Part shown: positions 19,939-28,773 of the stretch, one piece after another
Layout: each line of letters begins with the position of its first letter
Numbering within the stretch: the first letter of the stretch is position 1
DNA from: Anaerolineales bacterium
GTDB taxonomy: Bacteria > Chloroflexota > Anaerolineae > Anaerolineales > Villigracilaceae
DNA: 30,472 bases
Direction: 5' to 3'
Assembly (NCBI GenBank): GCA_024763295.1
Contig: JANTFU010000001.1
Coordinates: 1-30,472, forward strand
Translations under genes and position numbers: made by a program
Notes under the pieces: generated by a model
Told to the model about the DNA's origin: nothing
The model's input: only the letters and a program-made list of their open reading frames with translations
The model's database searches: none

Positions 19939-22419
19939 ATGATGCGATTTGATCGCTTTACCGAACGTGCGCAAGAAGCCGCTCAACGTGCGGCAGAAAT
20001 CATCCAGCGCTACGGACATAATCAAATTGATACCGAGCATATTTTATTGGCATTGATCGAGCAGCCCAATGGCGTGGTGCCGCAGCTTTTGGAAAACCTA
20101 AACGTAAGCGCCGATGTGCTAGGACAGCGCATTGATCAGACCTTGAAATCTAGCCCGAAGGCAAATATTTTTGGTAGCGGTGCCGGACAAATTTTTATTA
20201 CACCGCGCGTCAAGCGGATTATTGATTTGGCGAACGAAGAAGCCAGCCGCCTGAAGGATGAATATATCTCGACCGAGCATCTCTTTTTAGCGATCTTGAG
20301 CGAACGCAACACGCCCGCTGCACGAATTTTAGAGGGGGCGGGCATTAACCGCGACCGTGTTTATACTGCCATTCAGGATTTGCGTGGCGGTAAACGCGTG
20401 ACCGACAAAAAAGCTGAATCGCGCTACAAAGTACTCGAAAAATATTCGCGTGACCTAACCAAGCTTGCCCGCGAAGGCAAACTTGACCCTGTGATTGGGC
20501 GCGATGGCGAGATTTTGCGCTTGGTGCAAATTCTCTCGCGCCGTACAAAAAACAACCCTGTGCTAATCGGTGAAGCCGGCGTCGGCAAGACCGCAATCGT
20601 GGAAGGCTTGGCACAAAAGATCGTCGATAACGACGTGCCTGAAATTTTAAGTGGAAAGCAGGTCGTTTCGCTTGATCTTGGCTCGATGATTGCCGGTTCC
20701 CGTTTTCGCGGCGAATTTGAAGAGCGCTTAAAATCTGCCATTGATGAAGTCCAGAAATCCGAAGGCGAAATCATTTTAATGATTGACGAGTTACACACCG
20801 TCGTCGGCGCGGGCGCTGCTTCAGGTGCGTTAGACGCCTCGAATATGCTCAAGCCTGCTCTGGCGCGTGGAGAGTTGCAGTGCATTGGCGCCACCACGCT
20901 GGACGAATTCCACAAACATATTGAAAAAGATGCCGCCCTTGAGCGTCGCTTTGCCCCGATCTACGTTGAAGAACCAAGCGTAGAGGACACCATCAAGATG
21001 TTACACGGCTTGCGTGACCGCTACGAAGCCCATCATAAAGTGCGCTTCTCGGACGATGCGCTAACGGCTGCCGCCCGCCTTGCAGATCGGTATGTTACCG
21101 ACCGCCATTTGCCCGACAAAGCCATTGATCTGATGGATGAATCGGCTGCCAAATTGCGTGTGGCGCTCTACTCGCTGCCCGATGATCTGAAAGCGATGAA
21201 AAGCGAAATTGACCGTCTCGCTGCCGAAGAAGAACTCGCCGGTACCGAACGTGATTATGCCCGCGCCGCCGAAATGAAAGCCGACCGCCTGCGTCTGGAA
21301 GATGAGTTCCATGCCGCCCGCGATCAATGGGAGCAAGAGCATAAACTCGACGAAGTTGTTGATTTAAACGACATTGCCGAGGTTGTCCACCAGTGGACGG
21401 GCATCCCCGTTTCGCAGATGATGGAAACCGAAGCCCAAAAATTGCTCGAAATGGAAGAACGCCTCCACGAACGCATCATCGGGCAAGACGAAGCCATCAC
21501 CGCCATCTCCGATGCCATCCGGCGTGCGCGTTCAGGTCTCAAAGACCCCAATCGCCCGATCGGTTCATTCATCTTTGTTGGTCCTTCCGGTGTCGGTAAA
21601 ACCGAGTTAGCAAAATCCCTCGCCTGGTTCATGTTCGACGATCCCGATGCCCTCGTGCGCATCGACATGTCTGAATATCGCGAGCAGCACACCGCCTCGC
21701 GTCTCTTCGGCGCGCCTCCCGGCTATGTTGGTTACGAAGAAGGCGGTCAACTGACCGAAGCCGTCCGCCGCCGCCCCTATCGCGTGGTGCTTTTCGACGA
21801 AATTGAAAAAGCCCATCCCGAAGTTTGGAATGCCCTGCTGCAAATTCTCGACGATGGACGCATGACCGACGGGCAAGGCAAAGTCGTCGATTTCCGCAAC
21901 ACCATCTTAATTATGACATCCAATCTCGGCACCGAATACGTTGGCAAAAGCGGCGCACTCGGCTTCAATCGCGGCAAAAACGTCACAGAAGAAGACCGCG
22001 AAGCCGAGCGTAAGATTGAGAAAGCCCTGCAAAGTGCCTTCCGTCCCGAATTTCTGAACCGCATCGACGAAGTGATCACCTTCTCACCGCTCAGTGTGAC
22101 CGAGATGGAAGAAATTGTGGACTTGCAAATGAAGGAAATTAGCGAACGTTTGGCAGAATTCGGAATCCAAGCCGCGTTAACGCCCGCCGCCCGCACTTGG
22201 CTCGCCAACGAAGGCTATGATCGCAACTTTGGCGCACGACCGTTAAAACGTGCCTTGCAAAAATTCGTCGAAAGCCCGCTCTCCGTCCAACTCCTGAAAG
22301 GCGACGTCGCCAAAGGCGGCAAAATCCTCGTCGATGTTGACGAAGAAAAGAATGAACTGATTTTCTCGCAAGGCGTCGAAATCCCACAGCAGGAAGAAGA
22401 GAACGAAGAAGCGGTCTAA
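19939..22419 (+). CDS. clpC: ATP-dependent Clp protease ATP-binding subunit ClpC
   Basis: ClpC (826 aa) is a two-ring AAA+ unfoldase that feeds substrates to ClpP. The N-domain (1-145) contains both Clp_N repeats (FTERAQEAAQRAAE; TPRVKRIIDLANEEA). The first ATPase has Walker A GEAGVGKT at 211-218 and Walker B MIDELHT. A short middle domain with the UVR-like AGTERDYARAAEMKADRLRLE follows. The second ATPase has GPSGVGKT at 548-555 and LFDEIEKAH. The ClpP-docking tripeptide Leu674-Gly-Phe (GALGFNRG) is present, so it should work with ClpP; this and the short middle domain separate it from ClpB. GAGGA supports the ATG. No mcsA/mcsB/ctsR genes are nearby. Confidence 0.96.
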   Translation: MMRFDRFTERAQEAAQRAAEIIQRYGHNQIDTEHILLALIEQPNGVVPQLLENLNVSADVLGQRIDQTLKSSPKANIFGSGAGQIFITPRVKRIIDLANEEASRLKDEYISTEHLFLAILSERNTPAARILEGAGINRDRVYTAIQDLRGGKRVTDKKAESRYKVLEKYSRDLTKLAREGKLDPVIGRDGEILRLVQILSRRTKNNPVLIGEAGVGKTAIVEGLAQKIVDNDVPEILSGKQVVSLDLGSMIAGSRFRGEFEERLKSAIDEVQKSEGEIILMIDELHTVVGAGAASGALDASNMLKPALARGELQCIGATTLDEFHKHIEKDAALERRFAPIYVEEPSVEDTIKMLHGLRDRYEAHHKVRFSDDALTAAARLADRYVTDRHLPDKAIDLMDESAAKLRVALYSLPDDLKAMKSEIDRLAAEEELAGTERDYARAAEMKADRLRLEDEFHAARDQWEQEHKLDEVVDLNDIAEVVHQWTGIPVSQMMETEAQKLLEMEERLHERIIGQDEAITAISDAIRRARSGLKDPNRPIGSFIFVGPSGVGKTELAKSLAWFMFDDPDALVRIDMSEYREQHTASRLFGAPPGYVGYEEGGQLTEAVRRRPYRVVLFDEIEKAHPEVWNALLQILDDGRMTDGQGKVVDFRNTILIMTSNLGTEYVGKSGALGFNRGKNVTEEDREAERKIEKALQSAFRPEFLNRIDEVITFSPLSVTEMEEIVDLQMKEISERLAEFGIQAALTPAARTWLANEGYDRNFGARPLKRALQKFVESPLSVQLLKGDVAKGGKILVDVDEEKNELIFSQGVEIPQQEEENEEAV

Positions 22420-22435
22420 AAAGACAAAAATCTAA

Positions 22436-22460
22436 TAGGGCGGGAGAACCCCGCCCCTAC
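22436..22460. repeat. TAGGGGCGGG-family hairpin after clpC
   Basis: TAGGGCGGG and CCCCGCCCCTA pair with a small bulge. Member of the family at 7925-7951 and 24739-24765. Confidence 0.65.
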
Positions 22461-22475
22461 GATTATTACCAACAA

Positions 22476-22509
22476 AAAAGCCGAGTGTCGTAAAAGACTC
22501 TCGGCTTTT
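22476..22509. terminator. Bidirectional terminator between clpC and the LLM gene
   Basis: AAAAGCCGAGTGTC (22476-22489) pairs with GACTCTCGGCTTTT (22496-22509) with one mismatch, with flanking A- and T-runs. It serves both convergent genes. Sequence relative of the orphan hairpin at 10757-10788. Confidence 0.9.
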
Positions 22510-22536
22510 AACTTTCCAACCTGCAACCTTCCAACG

Positions 22537-23535
22537 TTAAACGTTCTTCACCATTTCGCGCCAAAAATCATCTTTCTCGCCCGGCACAAAGGGCGTATAA
22601 ACCGTAATGCGATCCACCAAATAGCCATAACGCTCTTTGAGTGCAGCGGGCAGCGCGGCAGGCGAATCGGCGTAGGTGACGAATTCATCGAGCATTTCGT
22701 CTGTAATCATCATCGGCATTTCTGCCCAATTCTTATTCTTGGCGTGGATGCCGAGTTGCGCGGCGGTTTCGCCCCAGCCATAGAGTTCCATCACGCGTTT
22801 GTATGACGGCGTGGACGCGTAAAATGCCAACTGCATACGGGCTTGATTTGCTTCTGCGGCATCGGTGGCGACGAATGCTGTCAGCGAGATGGTCACATCT
22901 TTGCGGCTGCGACCGGTTTTCGCTGCGCCCTCCTGAATAGCTGGATGCAAGACCTCGCGCAGATAGCGCGGCGAGTTGAAGGGATGCGCGTGGAATCCAT
23001 CGCAAACTTCACCTGCCAAACGTGCCAGCCCCGTGTTCACTCCCGCGATATAAATGGGAATATCGGGATGTTCGATTTTTCCGGGATTGAAGAAGGGCGT
23101 CATTAAGCGGAGTTTGTAATAGTCGCCGCGAAAATCAAGTTTATCGCCCGTCTGCCAGGTATGCCATAACGCGCGCACCGCGCCAATTTGCTCGCGCAAT
23201 TTTCCCACAACGGAATCAGGCCAATCCATCCCGAAGCGTTTCGTGATATGGGCTTTGACCTGCGTTCCCAAGCCGAGAATAAATCTGCCGTCCGATTGGG
23301 CTGCCAAATCCCAAGCAGTATAGGCAATATCCCCGGGCGAGCGCGCAAAAGAGATTGCGATGGCAGTGCCCATCTGCATTTTTTGGGTATGCTCGGCGAT
23401 TAACGGATGCGGCAAAAAAGCATCATGTTGGGTTTCGGTCGTCCAGAGGGCATCAAAGCCCAGCGCCTCGGCAGCCTGCGCCACAGCGGGAACATTTTTC
23501 AAGTGCATCGGGGGCAAAACAGCGTCAAATTTCAT
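22537..23535 (-). CDS. LLM-class F420-dependent oxidoreductase (TIGR03617-like)
   Basis: The 332-aa protein is a luciferase-like monooxygenase-family TIM barrel that probably uses F420 (or FMN). Features are FDALWTTETQHDAFLPHPL (about 27-45), GTAIAISFARSP (about 56-67), LAAQSDGRFILGLGTQVKAHITKRFG (about 78-102), the typical cofactor-binding stretch, and PIYIAGVNTGLARLAGEVCDGFHAHPF (about 160-186). The SQVKAH-type sequence is what I associate with the TIGR03617 subgroup. AAGGAG precedes the ATG. It lies 80 nt downstream of the M42 peptidase gene with a hairpin between. The substrate is unknown. Confidence 0.85.
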   Translation of the reverse strand: MKFDAVLPPMHLKNVPAVAQAAEALGFDALWTTETQHDAFLPHPLIAEHTQKMQMGTAIAISFARSPGDIAYTAWDLAAQSDGRFILGLGTQVKAHITKRFGMDWPDSVVGKLREQIGAVRALWHTWQTGDKLDFRGDYYKLRLMTPFFNPGKIEHPDIPIYIAGVNTGLARLAGEVCDGFHAHPFNSPRYLREVLHPAIQEGAAKTGRSRKDVTISLTAFVATDAAEANQARMQLAFYASTPSYKRVMELYGWGETAAQLGIHAKNKNWAEMPMMITDEMLDEFVTYADSPAALPAALKERYGYLVDRITVYTPFVPGEKDDFWREMVKNV

Positions 23536-23549
23536 TTTTTCTCCTTTTG

Positions 23550-23609
23550 AACCGCCCAGCCGCCAAGATTTCCAAAACTTTTCTCTGCGTCTTTGGCGTC
23601 TTGGCGGTT
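23550..23609. repeat. AACCGCC...GGCGGTT hairpin
   Basis: AACCGCCCAGCCGCCAAGA (23550-23568) pairs imperfectly with TCTTTGGCGTCTTGGCGGTT (23590-23609). It fills the M42-LLM spacer, ending 6 nt from the M42 stop and 15 nt from the LLM start, so it covers the LLM ribosome-binding region on the mRNA. Confidence 0.65.
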
Positions 23610-23614
23610 AACTC

Positions 23615-24661
23615 TTACTCGCTCAACAAATAAGCCATAATCCACTGCGCGCTTGCGACCAACGCATCGGTATGGGTGCGTTCGTAATTATGCGATGCCT
23701 CCACGCCGGGACCGATCAGCGCGTGCGCAAAATCGCCGCCCGCGCGGACTGCTGCACTCGCATCCGAACCGTAGTAGGGGTAAATATCGACCTTGTACGG
23801 AATCTCATTTGCATCCGCCAACCCACGCAGATGATTCGACAGCCCGTGATGGTAGGGACCGCTGCTATCTTTGACGCAGATTGTCGCGTGGAACTCGTCG
23901 GATTCCTGTCCCGCGCCGATGGCTGCCATGTCGATGGCAACCAATTCGGATATTTCGGACGGCAATCCCGCCGGAGCGCCATGACCAACCTCTTCAAAGT
24001 TGCTAATTAAAATGTAAACGGGACGCGCCGGAGCCAAACCTGCTTCCGTCATGGACGCAATCGCCGCAAAAATAGCCGCGACCGCCGCCTTATCGTCGAG
24101 AAAACGCGAGCGGATAAAACCATTCGTCACCTCTACGCGCGGATCGAAGGCGACAAAATCGCCAACCTGAATGCCTAACTCGCGCGTCTCCTGCGCGGAG
24201 GTGGTACGCGCATCCAAACGGACTTCCATCGTCTGCTCGCTGCGCTCCATTTTACTCGTCTCTCCCGCGTGGACATGGCTGGACGGTTTGTTAATCATAT
24301 ACGATCCGCGTACCTGCCCACCATCTTGGGTGAAGACCCAACACCCCTCCGTCTCGACGCCGTTCAACGTCAGCCCGCCGATGCGCGTCAGTTGCAGCTT
24401 GCCATTTGGCTTGATGACCTTCACCATCCCGCCGAGTGTGTCGACATGGGCTGTGATGGCGCGCGGCGAACCGGAGCCAGCATCCCAAACGATAACCAGC
24501 GAACCCTTATTTGTTCGTTTCAACGAAAGTGCAGGGAATTGGGCGAAAGTCTCTTCGACATAAGCGATTGCCTGATCGGTATAGCCCGTCGGGGATGGGG
24601 TGTTTAGGAGATCAACGAGAAAGTCGATCATTGCATCGGTGTTGATATTGGGTAAAGACAT
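23615..24661 (-). CDS. M42 family metallopeptidase (TIGR03106-like hydrolase)
   Basis: The 348-aa protein has the dinuclear-metal aminopeptidase pattern: His72 and Asp74 in TAHVDTLGGMV, LDDKAAVAAI (188-197; bridging Asp), FEEVGHG (222-228; catalytic/ligand Glu223-224), Asp244 in VAIDMAAIG, and His330 in ERTHTDA. SPTGYTDQAIAYVEE and MVKVIKPNGKL match the subgroup I know as TIGR03106, often found in the NAGGN osmolyte operon. The other NAGGN genes are not here, so the substrate is open (short or modified peptides). GGGAGA precedes the ATG. The gene follows the thioesterase across a hairpin-filled spacer and precedes the LLM gene. Confidence 0.9.
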   Translation of the reverse strand: MSLPNINTDAMIDFLVDLLNTPSPTGYTDQAIAYVEETFAQFPALSLKRTNKGSLVIVWDAGSGSPRAITAHVDTLGGMVKVIKPNGKLQLTRIGGLTLNGVETEGCWVFTQDGGQVRGSYMINKPSSHVHAGETSKMERSEQTMEVRLDARTTSAQETRELGIQVGDFVAFDPRVEVTNGFIRSRFLDDKAAVAAIFAAIASMTEAGLAPARPVYILISNFEEVGHGAPAGLPSEISELVAIDMAAIGAGQESDEFHATICVKDSSGPYHHGLSNHLRGLADANEIPYKVDIYPYYGSDASAAVRAGGDFAHALIGPGVEASHNYERTHTDALVASAQWIMAYLLSE

Positions 24662-24674
24662 TTTGTTTTCTCCC

Positions 24675-24765
24675 GTAGGGGCGTACAGCGGTGCGCCCCT
24701 ACATTGATTTATTTCCTGTCAAAAATATTTCAAATAAGGTAGGGGCGGGGTGACCCCGCCTCTAC
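24675..24765. repeat. Pair of GTAGGGGCG hairpins
   Basis: The first stem is GTAGGGGCG (24675-24683) / CGCCCCTAC (24694-24702). The second is GTAGGGGCGGGG (24739-24750) / CCCCGCCTCTAC (24754-24765). Both lie between the thioesterase and the M42 gene on the minus strand. Same family as 7925-7951. Confidence 0.75.
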
Positions 24766-24788
24766 AAGATGTGTTTTCAAACAGACCG

Positions 24789-25217
24789 CTATTCCAAACC
24801 TTCAAATGCTGAAAGCACCGCCCGCACCTCCTCAGGAATCGGCACGGTCGTCTGCGTATGATAATCGAATGCCACGAGGATTACATACCCCGAAGTAAAG
24901 ACTTCCCCCGTCTCAGCGTGGACGATGGCTTGCTTGACTGTCATCGACTTATTCCCAAGTTTGCAAACACAAGCGCCTGCTTTGACGGGCGTCCCGTATT
25001 CAACCGGCGTGTGATAGGTCACTTTGGCTTCTGCCATGATGACGCCAATATCCATAAAAGATTGACCAAACGTAAATAAGCCTAATTCTATAAAATAGCG
25101 AATACGCGCCTGCTCGAAGAAGGTGAGGTATTTAGCATTATTCAGGTGTCCCTGTGCATCCAGATCACCATAACGAACTTCAATGGGGTGGAAAAATTTA
25201 ATTTCAGACATGCGCAT
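24789..25217 (-). CDS. Acyl-CoA thioesterase, 4-hydroxybenzoyl-CoA thioesterase (hotdog) family
   Basis: The 142-aa protein has the hotdog thioesterase pattern EVRYGDLDAQGHLNNAKYLTFFEQARIRYF, in which the Asp of DLDAQGH is the expected catalytic residue and HLNN/Y the conserved neighbours. It hydrolyses short acyl-CoA or aryl-CoA thioesters in the cytoplasm. The start is placed at ATG 25217, where GGAGG sits 8 nt upstream. A TTG 15 nt further up overlaps that site and is rejected; MSEIKFF (25211) is a second option. With the carboxylase, MaoC and enoyl-CoA hydratase genes it adds to the acyl-CoA theme but lies far from them. Confidence 0.9.
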   Translation of the reverse strand: MRMSEIKFFHPIEVRYGDLDAQGHLNNAKYLTFFEQARIRYFIELGLFTFGQSFMDIGVIMAEAKVTYHTPVEYGTPVKAGACVCKLGNKSMTVKQAIVHAETGEVFTSGYVILVAFDYHTQTTVPIPEEVRAVLSAFEGLE

Positions 25218-25464
25218 TATTATATCCTCCAAACTTACGCAGAAAGCACGAAGACCATCTTAAAAATCGATGTTACGCAAAGGATGTGTTTTATGAACTT
25301 GAAGCTTCCCTCACCCTCCGCCCTCTCCCAAGGGGAGAGGGGACTTACTCCTTCTTCCTTTGGGACGCGAAGCGCTTTCTTCACCAGAAAGTTGCGAGGA
25401 GGAAAACAACATCTGCCACTCATCACGGCATAATATCCGTCAATAAGCAGCAAACCTTTCATCT
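25218..25464. other. 247-nt spacer between channel and thioesterase genes
   Basis: No credible gene; short open frames here contain the word-like repeat CCCTCTCCCAAGGGGAGAGG (hairpin at about 25321-25340). No clear promoter for the thioesterase was identified apart from AT-rich sequence near its start. Confidence 0.6.
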
Positions 25465-27363
25465 TTAAGCCTCTGAAAGCACAATCAGTTGATCGCTCTC
25501 TTGAAACAAAATCTCTTTTGCCTTATTCGGATTCAATTGAATGCCATACTGACTTTCAGCATTGCCCGCCTCGCTCGCAATACGATAACCAATCGCGGTT
25601 TGATGGCAGCGACGTGCAGCTTCAACCAGTGTATAAAAATTAACCGGTTCCCCTAATGCAACGTAATTACGAATCGGCTTCAAGTAAATTTCAGACCCAT
25701 CAGCATTGAAAATGTCCGTAAAAACATCGTATAAATGACGGTTTTCTGAAAGTTGTGCCATCATCAAGCTGATTAAATGATCGCTGACAATGAAATCGTT
25801 GACCTGAGCAACCTCGGCAAGCTGACGATTACGCAAATCGAGCATCTCACTTACGATGGAAAATTTACGTCCGGAATGCTCGGCTATATCACGCAAATGC
25901 AGCAGCGTCACCAGTGTGTTGGCATCAGCATCCTGTACGGATAAATTGCCACAACTCAGCACGATAATATGCTCAAATAACGCCGGATTTAATTCGTTGA
26001 GCAACTGACGGCTGGTCGGATCACCAAGTCGAAAATGGATATCCAAATTTTCTACCGGCGCAAGGCACTTCTGAAATTCCTTCTCGGCATTTTGGCTAGC
26101 AACCACCAACGCCGTTGAACCGGCAGCCACATAATTATTTAGCTCGCATAAAATCGTCGAAGCAGAACGATTCCAGCCGAGAATGAGTGCCTTTTCTGCG
26201 GTCGCCGGGTCCGGATCACAATTATTCTGTATCTGGGGAAGATTAATCGGAATCTCGCTTAACCCGGATATCTTTACCGTGTCATCATCTTCGGAAATCG
26301 CAAAAATTTGATCGTTGCTTGCAATTGGCGTTTCCATTGGCGGGTTTATTAAAACCTTGCCATCTGCCTGATACAAGCCAATTACCGAGGATGTTTCGTA
26401 CTTGTTTAATAGCTCACCATATTTTTTCCCTGCAAAACGCCCAACACCTTCCAAATAAATTTCGTCCCCTTCAAATTCAAATAGTTGAGTATAGATTACC
26501 GACAAGCCCGACTGGCGTGAGGTCTGCGTCATAATACGGGCAATCATGTCGCTACTCAAAATCGGCTGGACAATATCTCGCTCGCTAATCGTGCGCAAAA
26601 CATCTAAATTTTTCTCGTCGAGTAACTGAGTCACAATATGGTAAGGCTCGTCGTGACGATTGGGGTTGTTTGTGATTGCCAAAACAACTTTAATGACGTA
26701 GGCATCTTCATCTCCGCTGTTGGGCGGCAAGATGATAATAGAACGCGCCTGATGCGGATTCACGATTTCAAGGTCATTGGGATCAATCGGGCTGCCATTG
26801 CGGAAAATAACGCGCGTATGTCCGCGTTTTTTAACACGGGCATTGAACTCATCTTCCATCGCGAGCTTATCTTTTTCCGCCAAAACCACAATCCGCGCCT
26901 TGCGTTGATTTTCATTCGCAATCATGAGTTCGGATAATATCGTAAATATCTGCGGTGACCAGCCCAAAATAACGGTATGGTCTTTTTCAATAACCAGTGA
27001 ACGTCCTTTTCGCAAACGTTCAAGTTGCTGATTAAGTTCATTAGAAAGCACACCGATTAAAGTACTCACAACGAAGATTCCGCCCAGAGTCACAAAAAGC
27101 ATACTGAGGCGATATTCGAGCAAGCCTTCATCACTGCCCATTGTGCCGGGATCGAGAGTCCGCATTAGGCTGCTCCACAACAAATGGGTGTATTTTTCAT
27201 CTGTTGGGGAAATACCACGAAAACGGATATACGTTGCCGTAATCACGATAATGATGATCGAAATGACAAAAAGCCCGCTCACCAAAGCAGGCGTGCCGAA
27301 AGACATAAAACGGTCCCACAGATAGTGGGTTCGTTGACGTAAGGTGGGTTTGCGATAAGCCAT
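25465..27363 (-). CDS. CASTOR/POLLUX-like ion channel with two NAD-binding (RCK/TrkA-N) domains
   Basis: The 632-aa membrane protein has one helix at about 25-46, a pore loop (LLWSSLMRTLDPGTMGSD, 61-78), a second helix at about 87-107, then two Rossmann RCK-type domains starting at VILGWSPQ (131-138) and ALILGWNRSAS (392-402). The ILGW motif replaces the usual GxGxxG and is typical of CASTOR/POLLUX-related proteins. Plant relatives are nuclear-envelope cation channels; the bacterial role is unclear, probably ligand-gated ion flux. It lacks a Shine-Dalgarno but starts 5 nt after the stop of the SMP-30 gene, so it is probably coupled to it. The pore loop has no TVGYG potassium filter. Confidence 0.85.
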   Translation of the reverse strand: MAYRKPTLRQRTHYLWDRFMSFGTPALVSGLFVISIIIIVITATYIRFRGISPTDEKYTHLLWSSLMRTLDPGTMGSDEGLLEYRLSMLFVTLGGIFVVSTLIGVLSNELNQQLERLRKGRSLVIEKDHTVILGWSPQIFTILSELMIANENQRKARIVVLAEKDKLAMEDEFNARVKKRGHTRVIFRNGSPIDPNDLEIVNPHQARSIIILPPNSGDEDAYVIKVVLAITNNPNRHDEPYHIVTQLLDEKNLDVLRTISERDIVQPILSSDMIARIMTQTSRQSGLSVIYTQLFEFEGDEIYLEGVGRFAGKKYGELLNKYETSSVIGLYQADGKVLINPPMETPIASNDQIFAISEDDDTVKISGLSEIPINLPQIQNNCDPDPATAEKALILGWNRSASTILCELNNYVAAGSTALVVASQNAEKEFQKCLAPVENLDIHFRLGDPTSRQLLNELNPALFEHIIVLSCGNLSVQDADANTLVTLLHLRDIAEHSGRKFSIVSEMLDLRNRQLAEVAQVNDFIVSDHLISLMMAQLSENRHLYDVFTDIFNADGSEIYLKPIRNYVALGEPVNFYTLVEAARRCHQTAIGYRIASEAGNAESQYGIQLNPNKAKEILFQESDQLIVLSEA

Positions 27364-27368
27364 GTATA

Positions 27369-28229
27369 TTAATGATTGATTCGTGAATAAAATTCGGGCA
27401 CGCCTGCCACGTCTACGCGCTGGCGGAAGAGCGCGCCAGCGCCCTGCCCTTCTTCAGCTTTTGTGCCGCCATCGAGCGCGGTAGTGATGTAGAGATCGAG
27501 CAAGTCGTCGCCCCCAAAGCACAGGCTGGAGACTTTTTTGGCGGGAATCTCTATCTTTTGCAGAAACTCGCCCTGCGGCGAATAACGAAAAACGCCGTGC
27601 CCATCCCAGCGGGCAGACCAAATCCCCCCCTCGCTGTCGACTGTCATCCCATCGGGGACGCCGGCTTCGGCGGAGAAATCGCGCCAAAGACGTTGATTGG
27701 CAAGTGCGCCGGTCGCGTGGTCGTAGTCGAAGAGATAGATTTTGTGGGCAAGCGATTCGGTGTAGTAAAACTGTTTGTAGTCACGCGTGAAGCCCATCCC
27801 GTTTGAGATTTGGACGTTTTCGACGAGCGGAACCAAGCTCAAATCACGGTCGAGGCGGTAGAGGCGTCCCCCAGCCGAGGGGCTGGGCATCGTGCCGCAG
27901 AAAACACGTCCTTGCGGGTCGGCAATCACGTCGTTAAAACGGCTTTCACGCTCGGCGGGAATTTCATCAACGAGCGTTGTCAAATCTCCATCGCGCCAGA
28001 GGGCAATCCTGCCGCGTTCCATGAAAAGCAGCAGAGCACCATCTGCCTGAAAGGTGAATCCGCCAACGATGTCACCGGCATAAATTTCTTCAGTTTGGTC
28101 GCTGGCGGGGTCGTAGCGAAAAAGCCGACCGGTAGGAATATCGGTAAAATAGAGTTTTTTCTCGGCGGGATGCCAGAGCGGATTTTCGCCGGTTTGCATT
28201 TTAGGGTCTGTGATTTGTTCAAGGGACAT
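27369..28229 (-). CDS. SMP-30/gluconolactonase family protein
   Basis: The 286-aa protein is a six-bladed propeller hydrolase of the SMP-30/regucalcin/gluconolactonase family, which opens sugar lactones using one divalent metal. Ligands expected for the family are Glu15 (TGENPLWHP), Asn99 (SRFND), Asn143 (QISNGMGFTRD) and Asp193 (VPDGMTVD). The length fits. GAGG lies 4 nt before the ATG. TATAAT on the minus strand (plus 28259-28264) suggests a promoter shared back-to-back with the 120-aa gene. It is the first gene of a minus-strand unit with the channel gene. The substrate is not known. Confidence 0.92.
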   Translation of the reverse strand: MSLEQITDPKMQTGENPLWHPAEKKLYFTDIPTGRLFRYDPASDQTEEIYAGDIVGGFTFQADGALLLFMERGRIALWRDGDLTTLVDEIPAERESRFNDVIADPQGRVFCGTMPSPSAGGRLYRLDRDLSLVPLVENVQISNGMGFTRDYKQFYYTESLAHKIYLFDYDHATGALANQRLWRDFSAEAGVPDGMTVDSEGGIWSARWDGHGVFRYSPQGEFLQKIEIPAKKVSSLCFGGDDLLDLYITTALDGGTKAEEGQGAGALFRQRVDVAGVPEFYSRINH

Positions 28230-28258
28230 GCTGCCTCGCAGTTTTGTAAGATGAGCGA

Positions 28259-28304
28259 ATTATAACGAAATTTGTATATTTGCCTGCTTTCTTTATGGTA
28301 TCAT
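28259..28304. promoter_or_regulatory. Divergent promoters of the SMP-30 and 120-aa genes
   Basis: Minus strand: TATAAT at plus 28259-28264. Plus strand: TGGTATCAT, an extended -10 (TATCAT at 28299-28304). The two -10 boxes lie 34 nt apart. No convincing -35 boxes were seen. Confidence 0.45.
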
Positions 28305-28329
28305 CACGCAAACCTGAAAAGGATAGATT

Positions 28330-28692
28330 ATGGATAATAAAATTACAATCATCGAAGGACCGCCACCCGTTTTTGAGCCTGTGCAAGAAGCCTGGGCGCT
28401 AAGCCTGACGGAAGGTCCACAAAGTTTTGTGAATGCCCTAACGCGCCTGCGAACCTTTAACGGCGCCAAACTTGTCGAACGCTGCTACCGCGCTTGGAAT
28501 AATCAGATGCCCATGCACCTGCTCTATCGCAATGAGATGGGTTTAGAGCACGAAGCCCCGATCCACGCCGCGCGTACCATCGACAGCGAAGAAGGCGATA
28601 TTTTGCTCTTGTGGGTTTATCTTGACCCCAACACAGTGGAATTTGAATTCGACAGCAGCAGCGACGAAGACGGATTTGAAGACGAGCTTTAG
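28330..28692 (+). CDS. Hypothetical protein (120 aa), possibly Chloroflexota-specific
   Basis: I do not recognise a characterised family. The protein opens MDNKITIIEGPPPVFEPVQEAW, has a conserved-looking centre (ALTRLRTFNGAKLVERCYRAW, about 36-56), then a beta-rich part with ILLLWVYL (about 90-97), and ends in a very acidic tail (SSSDEDGFEDEL). No signal or membrane segment. AAAAGGA before the ATG and a downstream hairpin with a T-run support a real single-gene unit. I have an impression of similar Anaerolineae proteins but cannot name a domain. Confidence 0.75.
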   Translation: MDNKITIIEGPPPVFEPVQEAWALSLTEGPQSFVNALTRLRTFNGAKLVERCYRAWNNQMPMHLLYRNEMGLEHEAPIHAARTIDSEEGDILLLWVYLDPNTVEFEFDSSSDEDGFEDEL

Positions 28693-28708
28693 TCTAATGG
28701 AAGCAAGA

Positions 28709-28743
28709 TGACTGTTACCTTTTGGCAGCAGTCACTTTTTTTT
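28709..28743 (+). terminator. Terminator of the 120-aa gene
   Basis: TGACTG (28709-28714) pairs with CAGTCA (28729-28734), followed by C and eight T. Confidence 0.65.
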
Positions 28744-28773
28744 GCGAAACGAACCTGACCTGAGGAGGATTCC

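Noticed and set aside
19939..22419. ClpB disaggregase
   Set aside because: The middle domain is short and UVR-like, and the Leu-Gly-Phe ClpP-docking loop is present.
25235..25468. Several 60-95-codon frames between the thioesterase and channel genes
   Set aside because: They overlap each other on both strands, contain the CCCTCTCCC hairpin repeat and have no family resemblance.
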